Part shown: positions 12,237 to 21,897 of the stretch, one piece after another
Position numbering within the stretch: the stretch's first letter is position 1
How the letters are laid out: each line of letters starts with the position of its first letter
The notes under the pieces: model-generated
What the model was told of the DNA's origin: nothing
Database searches by the model: none
Seen by the model: only the letters and a program-made list of their open reading frames with translations
Program-made: the position numbers and the translations under genes
Assembly: GCA_027922465.2 (NCBI GenBank)
Contig: BQMF02000040.1
Coordinates: forward strand, 682,001-746,000
DNA: 64,000 bases
Reading direction: 5' to 3'
Source: Turritopsis dohrnii
Taxonomy: Eukaryota > Cnidaria > Hydrozoa > Anthoathecata > Oceaniidae

Positions 12237-12694
12237 TATCAAAAAAATACAAACTAAAATACATGTGGAAGAAATTTGTGGGTTTTGAAAGAAAACATTT
12301 TTTTCCATCTTATGAAGTTCGACGGGATGTGTTAAACAAGTAGTGAACAGTAGTGATAGCCAACTGTTCATTTTCTGTTAACATAATCTGCTGAGTTCTC
12401 AGTTGGTCTCTTTTTTTGGATATAAGTTACCTCTACAGCGGCAATGCATTGGGGAAAACCACATCGCGCATAAAACTTTTCAGCTTGATCTTAAACATCT
12501 TTAGTTGTTGGAAGGTTTATGTATTTGGGTCCTAGTCTTTCCATCAAAAAATTACCAAAGAGTTAAAAATATTGTTTGCTGATATCCAAACTTTTTGTAT
12601 TAATAACCTTTGTTCACATAACTTCTTTCTACTCAGTGTCATTTTGTTTGTTTTGTGAGGTTTCGTCTTAATAATCATAACGACACCATTTGTT

Positions 12695-12830
12695 TAGTGT
12701 TTCCATTAAAAAAAAATTGCGTATTAAAAGCTTTCCGATTGATGTTACATCACTTTCAGAATCGGAGCGTAGTAAAAGCTATCCGATACTGTCTTCATGT
12801 CGAAGTGATGCGTTTTTAATGGAAACAGAC
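12695..12830. mobile_element. Small MITE C (about 136 bp) of the GTTTCCATTAA family
   Basis: It starts AGTGTTTCCATTAA and ends TTAATGGAAACAGAC, so the shared 11-bp core lies at 12699-12709 and, inverted, at 12816-12826. No coding capacity. It sits entirely inside element B. Confidence 0.65.
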
Positions 12831-12902
12831 CCCCTATCCGATATGATTCTTAAGACGCGACGCAACGCTACGATGCAAATCGTCTTAATGGAAACGGAGT
12901 CT

Positions 12903-14086
12903 AAGTGTAGTACTTTAAGTTTTGAAATGAACTAAAATGTTGTGTTCTATGTTTCATTACTTTACAAAAATTTAGGCATTTTTTCCCAATTTTTTGGGAT
13001 TGAGTAGCTAAAACATGTTGTTTAGGACAATGGAGCACCTGTTTTTCTGAAAAGTCAGCAAAACGGTGGAGACAAATCAGAAAAAAACATAAAAATAAGC
13101 TAAATTTCAATTTCGAAAACACTTCATTTTTTGCCTTTCCACAAAATTTTATACTGTTGCGGATTTAATTTTACTGTTCAGTCTTGTGTACGTCATGCAC
13201 CCTCTCTAGTGCAATATTCAAATGAACATAGCAGTATAGTTACAAGCATTTTCAATTTCGGGAACTATTTATTTGCAACAAAATTATGACATTATTATAT
13301 GAGTTTAAGGAGATGCTTGGACTTGCCATAATATTCCTCTTAAAATATTCTTTACCTTTAAGTCGTTTTCAGGCTGATTGAGAGAGTTTAAACACATAAA
13401 TGTTCTCGTTGACCCAAATAGAATTAACAAAGTTTTGACCATCGCAATTAGGTACGATGGGTAGGTATAGGTAGGTGCTCGTAGTCTTGAATGTAAGAAT
13501 GCATATTGACAGGTTTCTTTAAAGTCACCAGAGTTCCCATCTGTTAAGGATAGCGTATTCATCCAACCACTTTTGCAATTTAATAGCTGAACCTGACATT
13601 TTATACGCTTGTGGTTTGGATCTTTAACATGAAAATGAGTGCAAAGAGTTTAAAAGCTGAATGTTGCTTTAATAATTTAGGTTTTCATTTTCTGGTGTGG
13701 TCGACGAACCTGACTCTAAAATAACGCTTTAAACATATGGCATTGAGATGGTATAGAAAATCTTGCTATATACAGGAAAGAAAGCACGACTTTATCTTGA
13801 CCAAATTGAAAATACACAAACTACTTTATATTTCTTGATTTTGAAAACAACAAAAGCATCTACATCGAACAACTACCTTTCAAAGATAAACGACACATAA
13901 ATAAGAATAATTGCTATGATGTTTTTCCCATAATTAACAGCAAGCTGTCTCTTCCATAAACATCTATTCATGGATATTTTTTGCACTGTTATCCCTCAGT
14001 AAGCTGAGTGTCACTCATTTAACTATCAATTGAAATGTCATTACTAAACATAAACTCGTGCCACTATGTCAGCACTGCACATCATC
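12903..14086. other. Intergenic region downstream of the heparanase gene
   Basis: No gene recognised. It includes the expected 3' flank of the minus-strand heparanase gene; I could not assign a polyadenylation signal with confidence. The open frames are short and featureless. Confidence 0.5.
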
Positions 14087-17000
14087 TCATGCCATACAAA
14101 CGCTGGCAACTGCTGTATCGATTACAAAGAACCCAAACGATCTACCCGGAACCGTAATCGGTTGTTCAACCTCTTTACCGGGCATTTCGGGTAAATTGTC
14201 ACCTAGCATTTCCAACTTTTCCCCATTCAGTCTCACATCAGCGGATTGCAGGCCATCAGCTGTTAGAAGGTATTGGGTCACCTTCATCGTCTCGTACCCT
14301 TTCACCGAAAATGATTTTTTGCTCTTGTGAAGATTCAGAAGGTAGACAGTAACAGAGCCAGGAGTTACGCCATCACCTGGGTGTGTACAGTGGGCGTAAG
14401 CTCGAAAGTGTCCATCTTTGATAGTCTTTTCTTCTAGCTCGTTCAATTTGACCTCCGCTTTAAGGACACTTCGACCGACCAAACGCTTGAAAAGCACTGC
14501 TAAATAATAATCTGGGAAAGGTGTGTACGTCTCCTTGTCAACCATTGCATATTTCCCAGCCATAAATGATTGCCTAGCAACTACTTTCATGCAGTACTTG
14601 GCGGCAACGCCCAATTTATCAAGGTAAGCAAAGCCAGCAACATACCTGTTTGATATTTCCGCCCCACCCCCGCCCCACGCGCTCCCTGTCTCAGTTAACC
14701 ATATTGGCTTCTTGAATTTATTCTGAGATGCAATTGAGCGCATCATTCGGCATTGAAGAACAAACTCGTTTAAAACTTTCGGCTGGAGAAATTGCTCGGG
14801 AGTAGCAGTGCGGCCGTTGACATAGTACTGGTGCCACGACAATCTGTCGATAGAATCTTTCGCCTTTTTAAAAAAGTCGGTTAAGAAAGCCATGACGTTT
14901 CCACTTACTTTTGGACGTGTCGTGTCAGGACCGATTATATAACTTCTCCCAAACCGACGGGTTGATAGAATCTTGTCAAATGCTTCATAATCTTCACCAA
15001 CTTGTGAGCCGCTTAGTTCGTGATCAGGTCCAAATTTCTTATAGTGGTTTGGTTCATTTCCAAGCTGCCAATGAACATATTTGTACTGTTTTCGTTTGAC
15101 GTAGTTTATCAACTTGATGGCATTTGAGGAGTCCCAATGATTTTGTGGAGTTCTGCGGAATGCATTGACGTCAAATATTATTTGGTTGCCGGTGTCGGTG
15201 ACAAAGAGAGTGTACAAGTCGTCAAATAAATCTGCCGTCATGTTGAAATTTCGGTATGCACGAAGTTTTTCTAACTTCTTCTCTTTTACTTCTGATTCAG
15301 TCAGTACCTTTTCCGTTTTGTTCTTCTTCTTCTTTTTCTTCTTCTTTTTCCTCTTATTTTCTTTATTCAGTTGTTTCAATTTATTGGTGATTTCAACTGC
15401 ATTTTCAAGTAGATCAGCTTGTCGAGCAAACCGAAAGCCCATATTATCACCAATTGGTATTGCCATGTTTCCAAGCATCGGAACCGGGGTCATCACATTT
15501 GGTACAATGGTGATTTGTGGTCGAACGGTGGAAGGAAAATTAGTTGAGGTACTGTGAGGAATGGTGGTCGCCACAGGTAAACCAGAGGGAGGCACTCTGG
15601 CTGTGGTAGTAGATGGAGTAGTTTTCAACTCCTCAAGAAACGCACTATCTGGGTTTTCCTTTCCTTCCTCGTATCTGATGACCTTCTTCTTTTTCTTCCT
15701 TTTCTTTCCCTTCGGTTTCTGCCCAGAAGATAGGTTATTATCATCTTCATCATCATACGACGACATCTCATTCGAATTTATTTTCTTATTATTAGCTTTC
15801 TCATCGTTTTCACTTGCCAACTGGTCTGAAGCAATGTCCTTATCTTCATCGTCACCAAAAGTCGTCAACTTTTTCGACTTCTTTTTCTTTTTCTTTTTTT
15901 TGCCTTTCTTAGGTTTCTCGTTTGTCGAGGATGTTGTAGTATCTGGTAGATCACTTGGTAACTGCTCCGAATCAACGTTGTCATCTTCATCGTCACCAAA
16001 AGTCGTCAACTTTTTCGACTTCTTTTTCTTTTTCTTTTCTTTGCCTTCCTTAGGTCTCTCGTTTGTCGAAGATGTTGTAGTGTCCGGTAGATCACTTGGT
16101 AACTGCTCCGAATCAACGTTGTCATCTTCATCGTCACCAAAAGTCGTCAACTTTTTCGACTTCTTTTTCTTTTTCTTTTCTTTGCCTTCCTTAGGTCTCT
16201 CGTTTGTCGAAGATGTTGTAGTGTCCGGTAGATCACTTTGTAACTTCTCTGAATCAGCGTTGTCATCTTCATGGTCACCAAAAGTCGTCAACTTTTTCGA
16301 CTTCTTTTTCTTTTTCTTTTCTTTGCCTTCCTTAGGTCTCTCGTTTGTCGAGGATGTTGTAGTGTCCGGTAGATCACTTGGTAACTGCTCTGAATCAACG
16401 TTGTCATCTTCATCGTCACCAAAAGTCGTCAACTTTTTCGACTTCTTTTTCTTTTTCTTTTCTTTGCCTTCCTTAGGTCTCTCGTTTGTCGAGGATGTTG
16501 TAGTGTCTGGTAGATCACTTGGTAACTGCTCTGAATCAACGTTGTCATCTTCATCGTCACCAAAAGTCGTCAACTTTTTCGACTTCTTTTTCTTTTTCTT
16601 TTCTTTGCCTTCCTTAGGTCTCTCGTTTGTCGAAGATGTTGTAGTGTCCGGTAGATCACTTGGTAACTTCTCTGAATCAGCGTTGTCATCTTCATCGTCA
16701 CCAAAAGTCGTCAGCTTTTTCGACTTCTTTTTCTTTTTCTTTTCTTTGCCTTCCTTAGGTCTCTCGTTTGTCGAGGATGTTGTAGTGTCCGGTAGATCAC
16801 TTGGTAACTGCTCTGAATCAACGTTGTCATCTTCATCGTCACCAAAAGTCGTCAACTTTTTCGACTTCTTTTTCTTTTTCTTTTCTTTGCCTTCCTTAGG
16901 TCTCTCGTTTGTCGAAGATGTTGTAGTGTCTGGTAGATCACTTGGTAACTTCTCTGAATCAGCGTTGTCATCTTCATTGTCACCAAAAGTCGTCAGTTTT

Positions 17001-18127
17001 TTCGACTTCTTTTTCTTTTCTTTGTCTTCCTTAGGTGTCTCGTTTGTCGAGGATGTTGTAGTGTCTGGTAGATCACTTGGTAACTGCTCTGAATCAACGT
17101 TGTCATCTTCATCGTCACCAAAAGTCGTCAACTTTTTCGACTTCTTTTTCTTTTCTTTGCCGTCCTTTATTTTCTCGTTTGTCGAGGATGTTGAAGTATC
17201 TGGTAGATCACTTGGTAACTTCTTTGAATCAACGTTGCTATCTTCATCGTCTTCGAAAGTCGTCAACTTATTCGACTTCCTTTTCTTCTTTTTTAATTTC
17301 TGTTTATTTTTATTCGGCATTTCAGGGAGTGGTTCACCTTTATCACTTGAGGTGGGAGCGATAGTTGATGCCCTTTTTGGGTAAGGTGTGGTTAACAACG
17401 GACCTTTTTCTTTCTGAGGTGGCACAGTTATATCTTTAATTTGGTCAGTGTTTTCAGTTTGCGGATTATTTTCAGACGGTCCTGAATCGTCATTATCATT
17501 ATCATCACCATTATCACTTGGTTCGTCTACTTCACTTTCGTTACGTTCGTCTTCAGCTACATCGTTGTTTGGTTTTGTATCTGTACTTGGTGTTGTTGGG
17601 GGTTCTATAGGACTTTCAGAACTTGCATCATTCCCTGCTGACTCGTCTATACTTTCGGGACGTGTCGTTCTACTTGGCTGTTTAACTGTTAATGGTTTGG
17701 GTGTCGATGTATGTGGAGCAGCAGTGAGCCGAATTTCAGGCGCTGTTGTTGCAACTGTAGTTAGAGGTGTTGGTGTCGTTGTCGTACTAACTTGGCCAGA
17801 ACTATCTGGGATAACTCGTGGCTGAAAGTCTAAGAAATTAGCTCGTGTACCACCAATTCGTATGTAACTTGGTGACAATGCTAACAATAAATTCTTCAGT
17901 TTCACTGAATCGATATCATAACCGCTAAAGGTCTTATTCAAGTTGCCTATACTGAAGGCCAGTGACAAAAATCTACGGTTAACTTTACAGTGGGGGTCAT
18001 CGACATCAGTCTGGATGGAGATTACGTAATCAGATTTCGAATCGATTTCGGTCGAACTAGCCAAGCTGTCAATGCCTTTACCAGTAACCAGTACGAAATG
18101 AATAGCTAGTAATACTAGAGAAAACAT
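14087..18127 (-). CDS. Heparanase-like GH79 endo-beta-glucuronidase with giant repetitive linker
   Basis: Uninterrupted 1346-aa frame. Residues 1-17 form a signal peptide (MFSLVLLAIHFVLVTG). Residues about 40-104 match the small N-terminal heparanase part (LSPSYIRIGGTRANFLDF). Residues about 960-1346 match the large catalytic part: the acid/base Glu in LGNEPN (about E1025) and the nucleophile Glu in WLTETGSAWGGG (about E1146), spaced as in vertebrate heparanase, then AGFAYLDKLG and PDYYLAVLFK. Vertebrate proheparanase has a linker of about 50 residues here, excised by cathepsin L; this protein has about 840 residues of Thr/Ser-rich, acidic and Lys-rich sequence with tandem 47-residue repeats. 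Expected role: cleaving heparan sulfate outside the cell or in lysosomes. The absence of introns is odd beside the multi-exon neighbours. An alternative is an inactive or structural paralogue, but the catalytic residues are present. Confidence 0.92.
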   Translation of the reverse strand: MFSLVLLAIHFVLVTGKGIDSLASSTEIDSKSDYVISIQTDVDDPHCKVNRRFLSLAFSIGNLNKTFSGYDIDSVKLKNLLLALSPSYIRIGGTRANFLDFQPRVIPDSSGQVSTTTTPTPLTTVATTAPEIRLTAAPHTSTPKPLTVKQPSRTTRPESIDESAGNDASSESPIEPPTTPSTDTKPNNDVAEDERNESEVDEPSDNGDDNDNDDSGPSENNPQTENTDQIKDITVPPQKEKGPLLTTPYPKRASTIAPTSSDKGEPLPEMPNKNKQKLKKKKRKSNKLTTFEDDEDSNVDSKKLPSDLPDTSTSSTNEKIKDGKEKKKKSKKLTTFGDDEDDNVDSEQLPSDLPDTTTSSTNETPKEDKEKKKKSKKLTTFGDNEDDNADSEKLPSDLPDTTTSSTNERPKEGKEKKKKKKSKKLTTFGDDEDDNVDSEQLPSDLPDTTTSSTNERPKEGKEKKKKKKSKKLTTFGDDEDDNADSEKLPSDLPDTTTSSTNERPKEGKEKKKKKKSKKLTTFGDDEDDNVDSEQLPSDLPDTTTSSTNERPKEGKEKKKKKKSKKLTTFGDDEDDNVDSEQLPSDLPDTTTSSTNERPKEGKEKKKKKKSKKLTTFGDHEDDNADSEKLQSDLPDTTTSSTNERPKEGKEKKKKKKSKKLTTFGDDEDDNVDSEQLPSDLPDTTTSSTNERPKEGKEKKKKKKSKKLTTFGDDEDDNVDSEQLPSDLPDTTTSSTNEKPKKGKKKKKKKKSKKLTTFGDDEDKDIASDQLASENDEKANNKKINSNEMSSYDDEDDNNLSSGQKPKGKKRKKKKKVIRYEEGKENPDSAFLEELKTTPSTTTARVPPSGLPVATTIPHSTSTNFPSTVRPQITIVPNVMTPVPMLGNMAIPIGDNMGFRFARQADLLENAVEITNKLKQLNKENKRKKKKKKKKKNKTEKVLTESEVKEKKLEKLRAYRNFNMTADLFDDLYTLFVTDTGNQIIFDVNAFRRTPQNHWDSSNAIKLINYVKRKQYKYVHWQLGNEPNHYKKFGPDHELSGSQVGEDYEAFDKILSTRRFGRSYIIGPDTTRPKVSGNVMAFLTDFFKKAKDSIDRLSWHQYYVNGRTATPEQFLQPKVLNEFVLQCRMMRSIASQNKFKKPIWLTETGSAWGGGGAEISNRYVAGFAYLDKLGVAAKYCMKVVARQSFMAGKYAMVDKETYTPFPDYYLAVLFKRLVGRSVLKAEVKLNELEEKTIKDGHFRAYAHCTHPGDGVTPGSVTVYLLNLHKSKKSFSVKGYETMKVTQYLLTADGLQSADVRLNGEKLEMLGDNLPEMPGKEVEQPITVPGRSFGFFVIDTAVASVCMA
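15800..17305 (-). repeat. Coding tandem repeat in the heparanase linker, 141-bp period, about 11 units
   Basis: The spacing of the SKKLTTFGDDED coding block is exactly 141 bp in the central part (for example 15981 to 16122). A unit consists of a Lys run, SKKLTTFG, an acidic stretch, a SDLPDTTTSST segment and NERPKEG. Terminal units are diverged (first: LTTFEDDEDSN; last: GDDEDKDIASDQ), while central units are nearly identical, typical of homogenisation by unequal exchange. Two of the N-terminal-side units have a Lys run shorter by two codons. Confidence 0.95.
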
Positions 18128-18905
18128 AGCTCGTGCGTTGTCAATGCTATAGGTCCTGCCAGTAATTCGCCATCACCATTTAAAAAACACAGCAATTCTT
18201 CATACACACTGAGAAGTAATGTACATATAGGCTGGTTGTACGGTTCCGCCTCAGCAGTTTTTCTTGAAGCTTCAAGCAGAGAATGAGTGCGTCACGGTTC
18301 AGTGGATTAACAAAAATTAAGAAAGACGCGGGGGAGAAGTGTAATTGGATGTTCTCCTTGGAAAGCGTCTCTACCATCGCCTGGAAACCCATTCAGTATT
18401 GCATACTACAAACCGCTTCTTTAGGTCGAAAGCCTGCAGTAGAAAAATTACGAATTTTACGACTGTTCAAATAATGAATATAGATTTGTAGGTTTTGAGA
18501 GTTTAACCGGAAACGTCTTTTATTCTCACAGCTGATTAGAAATATGGTTAAAGTAATACCATAGTTTTTCACTGTGAAATTAAGGAATTTAGAAAGTGGC
18601 AGCATTCCGGAAACAGTGAATTGTTAATAGTAGCAGTACAGCAAATTATGTATATATGATCTTGAAACTGATTCAAATTCTGCAAATACAATAAAATGCT
18701 GCAAATCGAAATGTTTATCATTCAAAATCTATCGCTAAATGATACGGCGTTAAAAAACAATCAGGTGGGTCAATTTCCGAAATATAGCGGCAATGTTATA
18801 GCTTATCACTAAACAACTGTCTCAAGAAGTCGGTCAAATAAAATAGTCAACAGGGTAAACTAGATTTAATAATCGAGAGTGTGTTTTATTATTCAAAATG
18901 TGGAT
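18128..18905. other. Upstream flank of the heparanase gene
   Basis: Presumed promoter side of the minus-strand heparanase gene. I could not point to a specific TATA box or initiator. The short open frames at 18180-18605 look random. Nothing else seen. Confidence 0.4.
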
Positions 18906-19307
18906 AAGATACACTCTTTTTTTATAAGAACCATGAAATTTGAGTTGAGGTTCAACTGTTCTTATTTTTTTTTCCACTTTCAGCCTCAAATTGTTCTTAT
19001 TTCGTTCTTATTTTTGGGCTATTTTTACACGGAAATCTAGTTTCAAAAAGCTTCGCAGTTTCATTATCATATATCATATACTTATGTTTACTTTTTGAAC
19101 CTAGTTTTTATTCTTTTAATTTTAAACTGTAAAACTAGAATATCTTCTGTTACATTTTTCAACAAGAAAAGGAGAAAAAAGAAAAAAAAAAACATTTCAG
19201 AAAAATTTTGAGCCTCAGAGCTGTTCTTAAATTGTTCTTATTTTTTGGCCATTTTGAGCCTCATTGTTCTTATAAAATTGTTCTTATAAAAAAAAAGAGT
19301 GTATCTT
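18906..19307. mobile_element. MITE of 402 bp with AAGATACACTC terminal repeats
   Basis: The left end AAGATACACTCTTTTTTTAT continues to AAGAAC; its complement (GTTCTTATAA, A-run, GAGTGTATCTT) ends at 19307. The inverted repeats are about 26 bp. Internally, TGTTCTTATT and GAGCCTCA occur repeatedly near both ends. No coding frame, and no clear target duplication. It lies five bases from the Mutator-like element. Confidence 0.8.
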
Positions 19308-19744
19308 GTTGAGGTGGTTCCAGGGGAAAAAATGGCCGATTTTTGGAAAAATGTCAATATTGAGTTTTATATATCACTAGAAAGCTGATTTCATCTACTT
19401 TCACCTGCTGAAAACCACAACTCGATATCTTTTCAATATATTGCACAATTAGCTGCTAAAGTTTCCCTGTCAACATTCCCGGTCCCTTAGCAACGGTCCT
19501 TAGCAACGCTTTTTGGGTTATTTCTCTCGATAGATTTGCCGTAGAAACTTCAAATTTTCGCCATTTTACGCCCCAAGCGTTTGTGTATCATTCACGGCTT
19601 TTTTTGGCTATTAGTCATGCCCTGAAACCGTGACAAACCGTTCTCAAGTTAGAGCTCCTGGAGGAAGGTAGCAAATTTTGCGTTCTTCCTTCAGTCCTGT
19701 TTTATAACTGGTTTTGAGCAGGAAAAAATCATATAATTGTTGAA

Positions 19745-21571
19745 ATGGGATCATCAAAGAGGTATACAAAAAGCAGAACTAAGAAGAGAAAGAGTTTCAA
19801 TGGTAAACGCTTTAGAGAAGCTGCCAAAAGTACAGTACAAGATGTTGTCGAGGAACCGCAGTCTGCCGGCGCTTCCTCAAAAAAGTTAGACACTACTGCC
19901 CATTCTTTGTTGGAGGATGGGTTCGAAACTGTCCAAAAAGACTGTAATTTCATCATGGAGAGTGAATCATTTATGTCCCTCATAGTTATGATTGCTAGAT
20001 GTCCAGACTGTGATGCTACCGTCAATGTTGAACACTTACTAAACGAGAAAATGGGCTTAGCGCATTATTTTGACATTTCTTGTGTTGCTTGTCCATGGAA
20101 GATAAAATTTTGTTCCTCTAAAGTATGTGATAAAGTAGAGGAAGGCTCTGGAAGAAGAGGATTTGAAATTAACCGACGAGCGATAATGGCATTTAGAGAA
20201 AACGGCCTTGGGTTTACCGGCATGGAGACATTTTGTCGCTGTATGAATATGCCGCCCCCGATGGCTAAAACGACTTTTGAAGAAATTGGCTGCAGCATTC
20301 AGAATGCCTACGTGGAATCGGCTCAGGAGTCCATGACAAAAGCAGCCAATGAAACTAGAACAAAAGGAATTAAAGATGACATGAACAATGTTGACAGAGA
20401 TGGTGTTGTCAACGTTAGCGTCAGTGGTGATGGTGCATGGCAAAAACGAGGCTATTCCTCCTTAAACGGTGTGATGACTTTAATTTCCAACGGTAAATGT
20501 ATCGACACAGAGGTAATGTCGAAAAAATGCAGACTTTGTGATGTTTGGAAAAAGAAACTAGACACAGAAGAGTATGCAAAATGGAAAGAGAGCCACCACG
20601 AATTTTGTTCGCTCAACCATGAAGGCAGCTCAGGTGCAATGGAAGTCACCGGGCTAAATCGTTTGTTCAAGCGCTCAGTCAACCTATACAAATTACGATA
20701 TACGTTTTACATTGGCGATGGTGACAGCAAATCCTTCAGTGATGTGTGTAACTCAAACCCTTATCCTGGGAATACAATAGAGAAAGGCGAATGTATTGGA
20801 CACGTTCAAAAGAGAGTTGGTACCCGTTTGCGTAAAATAAAGACCGACTACAAGGGCCGAAAACTAGGAGACGGTAAAGGGATCGGCAGAGGTAAAGGCC
20901 GTTTGACGGATAAAGTTATGAATACATTACAAAATCATTATGGCATGGCTATCCGTCAAAATACCAATAATTTATACGCAATGAAGAAATCTGTTGCCTC
21001 TGTGTTATTCCACTCGACCGCAAATCCCGATCCTGAAAAGCGCCATCAGTATTGTCCACGCCGTGAAGATTCTTGGTGTAAATATCAGAGCGACAAGATT
21101 ACAGGAGAAACCACATACAAAGGAACGTTAAATATTGACAAAACAGTGTCAGATGTCATCTCTGATGTTATCTCAAGTAAGGACTTGGGAAGCGAGGAAT
21201 TTTTGAAAAAACGCCTCCACGGCCAGACGCAGAACGTCAACGAGGCTCTTAACAATCTGATCTGGACCCGCTGTCCAAAAAGAATTTATGTGGGTAATTC
21301 CACATTGAAGACTGCTGTTGCTTCAGCAGTGATTTCATTTAATGAAGGACAGAGAGGGTTACTTTCAGTCTTTCAAAAACTTAGTATCGAACCTGGATAT
21401 TTTACAATTACCGGGTTTGAGAAAGCTGATACGATACGCGTGAAAGAGTCTGACCGCAAGGCCAAGGGAACAGAGAAAAAAAGACGTAAAAAGCTTAGAG
21501 CTGTAAGAAAAGGTTTTGAGGACAGAAACAATCAACAAGAGGGTGAAACTTATGGTTATGGAGCATTTTAA
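19745..21571 (+). CDS. Mutator-like transposase (PF20700-type)
   Basis: 608-aa intact frame without introns. It opens with a basic N-terminus, then Cys pairs at CPDC (86-89) and CVAC (113-116) that could bind zinc. The core holds the signatures of the Mutator-like transposase family common in cnidarian genomes: VSGDGAWQKRG (Asp about 229), LRYTFYIGDGDSKSF (Asp about 325), ECIGHVQKRVGTRLRK and GRGKGRLTDK. The C-terminus is Lys/Arg-rich. The first two motifs are good candidates for catalytic acidic residues; I cannot assign the third with certainty. Its place between matching inverted repeats supports a transposase rather than a domesticated gene. No frameshift or stop is visible. Confidence 0.9.
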   Translation: MGSSKRYTKSRTKKRKSFNGKRFREAAKSTVQDVVEEPQSAGASSKKLDTTAHSLLEDGFETVQKDCNFIMESESFMSLIVMIARCPDCDATVNVEHLLNEKMGLAHYFDISCVACPWKIKFCSSKVCDKVEEGSGRRGFEINRRAIMAFRENGLGFTGMETFCRCMNMPPPMAKTTFEEIGCSIQNAYVESAQESMTKAANETRTKGIKDDMNNVDRDGVVNVSVSGDGAWQKRGYSSLNGVMTLISNGKCIDTEVMSKKCRLCDVWKKKLDTEEYAKWKESHHEFCSLNHEGSSGAMEVTGLNRLFKRSVNLYKLRYTFYIGDGDSKSFSDVCNSNPYPGNTIEKGECIGHVQKRVGTRLRKIKTDYKGRKLGDGKGIGRGKGRLTDKVMNTLQNHYGMAIRQNTNNLYAMKKSVASVLFHSTANPDPEKRHQYCPRREDSWCKYQSDKITGETTYKGTLNIDKTVSDVISDVISSKDLGSEEFLKKRLHGQTQNVNEALNNLIWTRCPKRIYVGNSTLKTAVASAVISFNEGQRGLLSVFQKLSIEPGYFTITGFEKADTIRVKESDRKAKGTEKKRRKKLRAVRKGFEDRNNQQEGETYGYGAF

Positions 21572-21740
21572 ACTGTCAGATTGAGTGCTGATTTCATTTT
21601 CTTTAAAAGTTTTATTTTCTTTTTACGATATCTCAGAATCACATTTTCGTATAATTTTCATCCTCTTAACAAAGATAACTTTTGAACGGATAAAGATTTT
21701 TGGCTGAAATTTTCAACAGAGTTTCTTTAATCTATTTAGT

Positions 21741-21897
21741 ATGTTCTGTATTGATTACTTTTTCAAATTAGGTTCTAAATTTTGTTTAATGAGGATATAT
21801 GCATGAAGCTTTATGTCCAAATTTTGCTTTTTCGGGTTTGAGAGACAACCTGGAGTGAATCAGGGAAATTTTCAAAAAAGTAATCAATACAGAACAT
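21741..21897. repeat. Perfect 23-bp inverted repeat in the Mutator-like element's 3' non-coding part
   Basis: The arm ATGTTCTGTATTGATTACTT (plus TTT) at 21741-21763 is matched by its exact complement at 21875-21897, with 111 bp between. It lies between the transposase stop and the right terminal repeat. Possible roles are a transcript hairpin, transposase subterminal binding, or a remnant of another insertion; none is proven. Confidence 0.85.

Larger units (their letters stand above)
9853..12902. mobile_element. TIR element B enclosing a LINE and a smaller MITE
   Basis: The left end has GTTTCCATTAA at 9855-9865 and the right end has its complement at 12885-12895 (full end TTAATGGAAACGGAGTCT). 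The GC-rich block before the right end (AAGACGCGACGC) resembles the block at 9781-9795 next to element A's right end, so A and B belong to one family. The interior holds a truncated LINE (9948-12236) and a small MITE (12695-12830). An alternative pairing joins the 3785 and 12902 ends, which share the perfect 18-bp AGACTCCGTTTCCATTAA and are each flanked by TAA. Confidence 0.5.

Noticed and set aside
15561..17384. 607-codon open frame on the plus strand with repeated SSSSPKVVNFFDFFFFFF
   Set aside because: It is the antisense shadow of the heparanase repeat array; the low-complexity composition and exact 141-bp period come from the minus-strand coding repeat.
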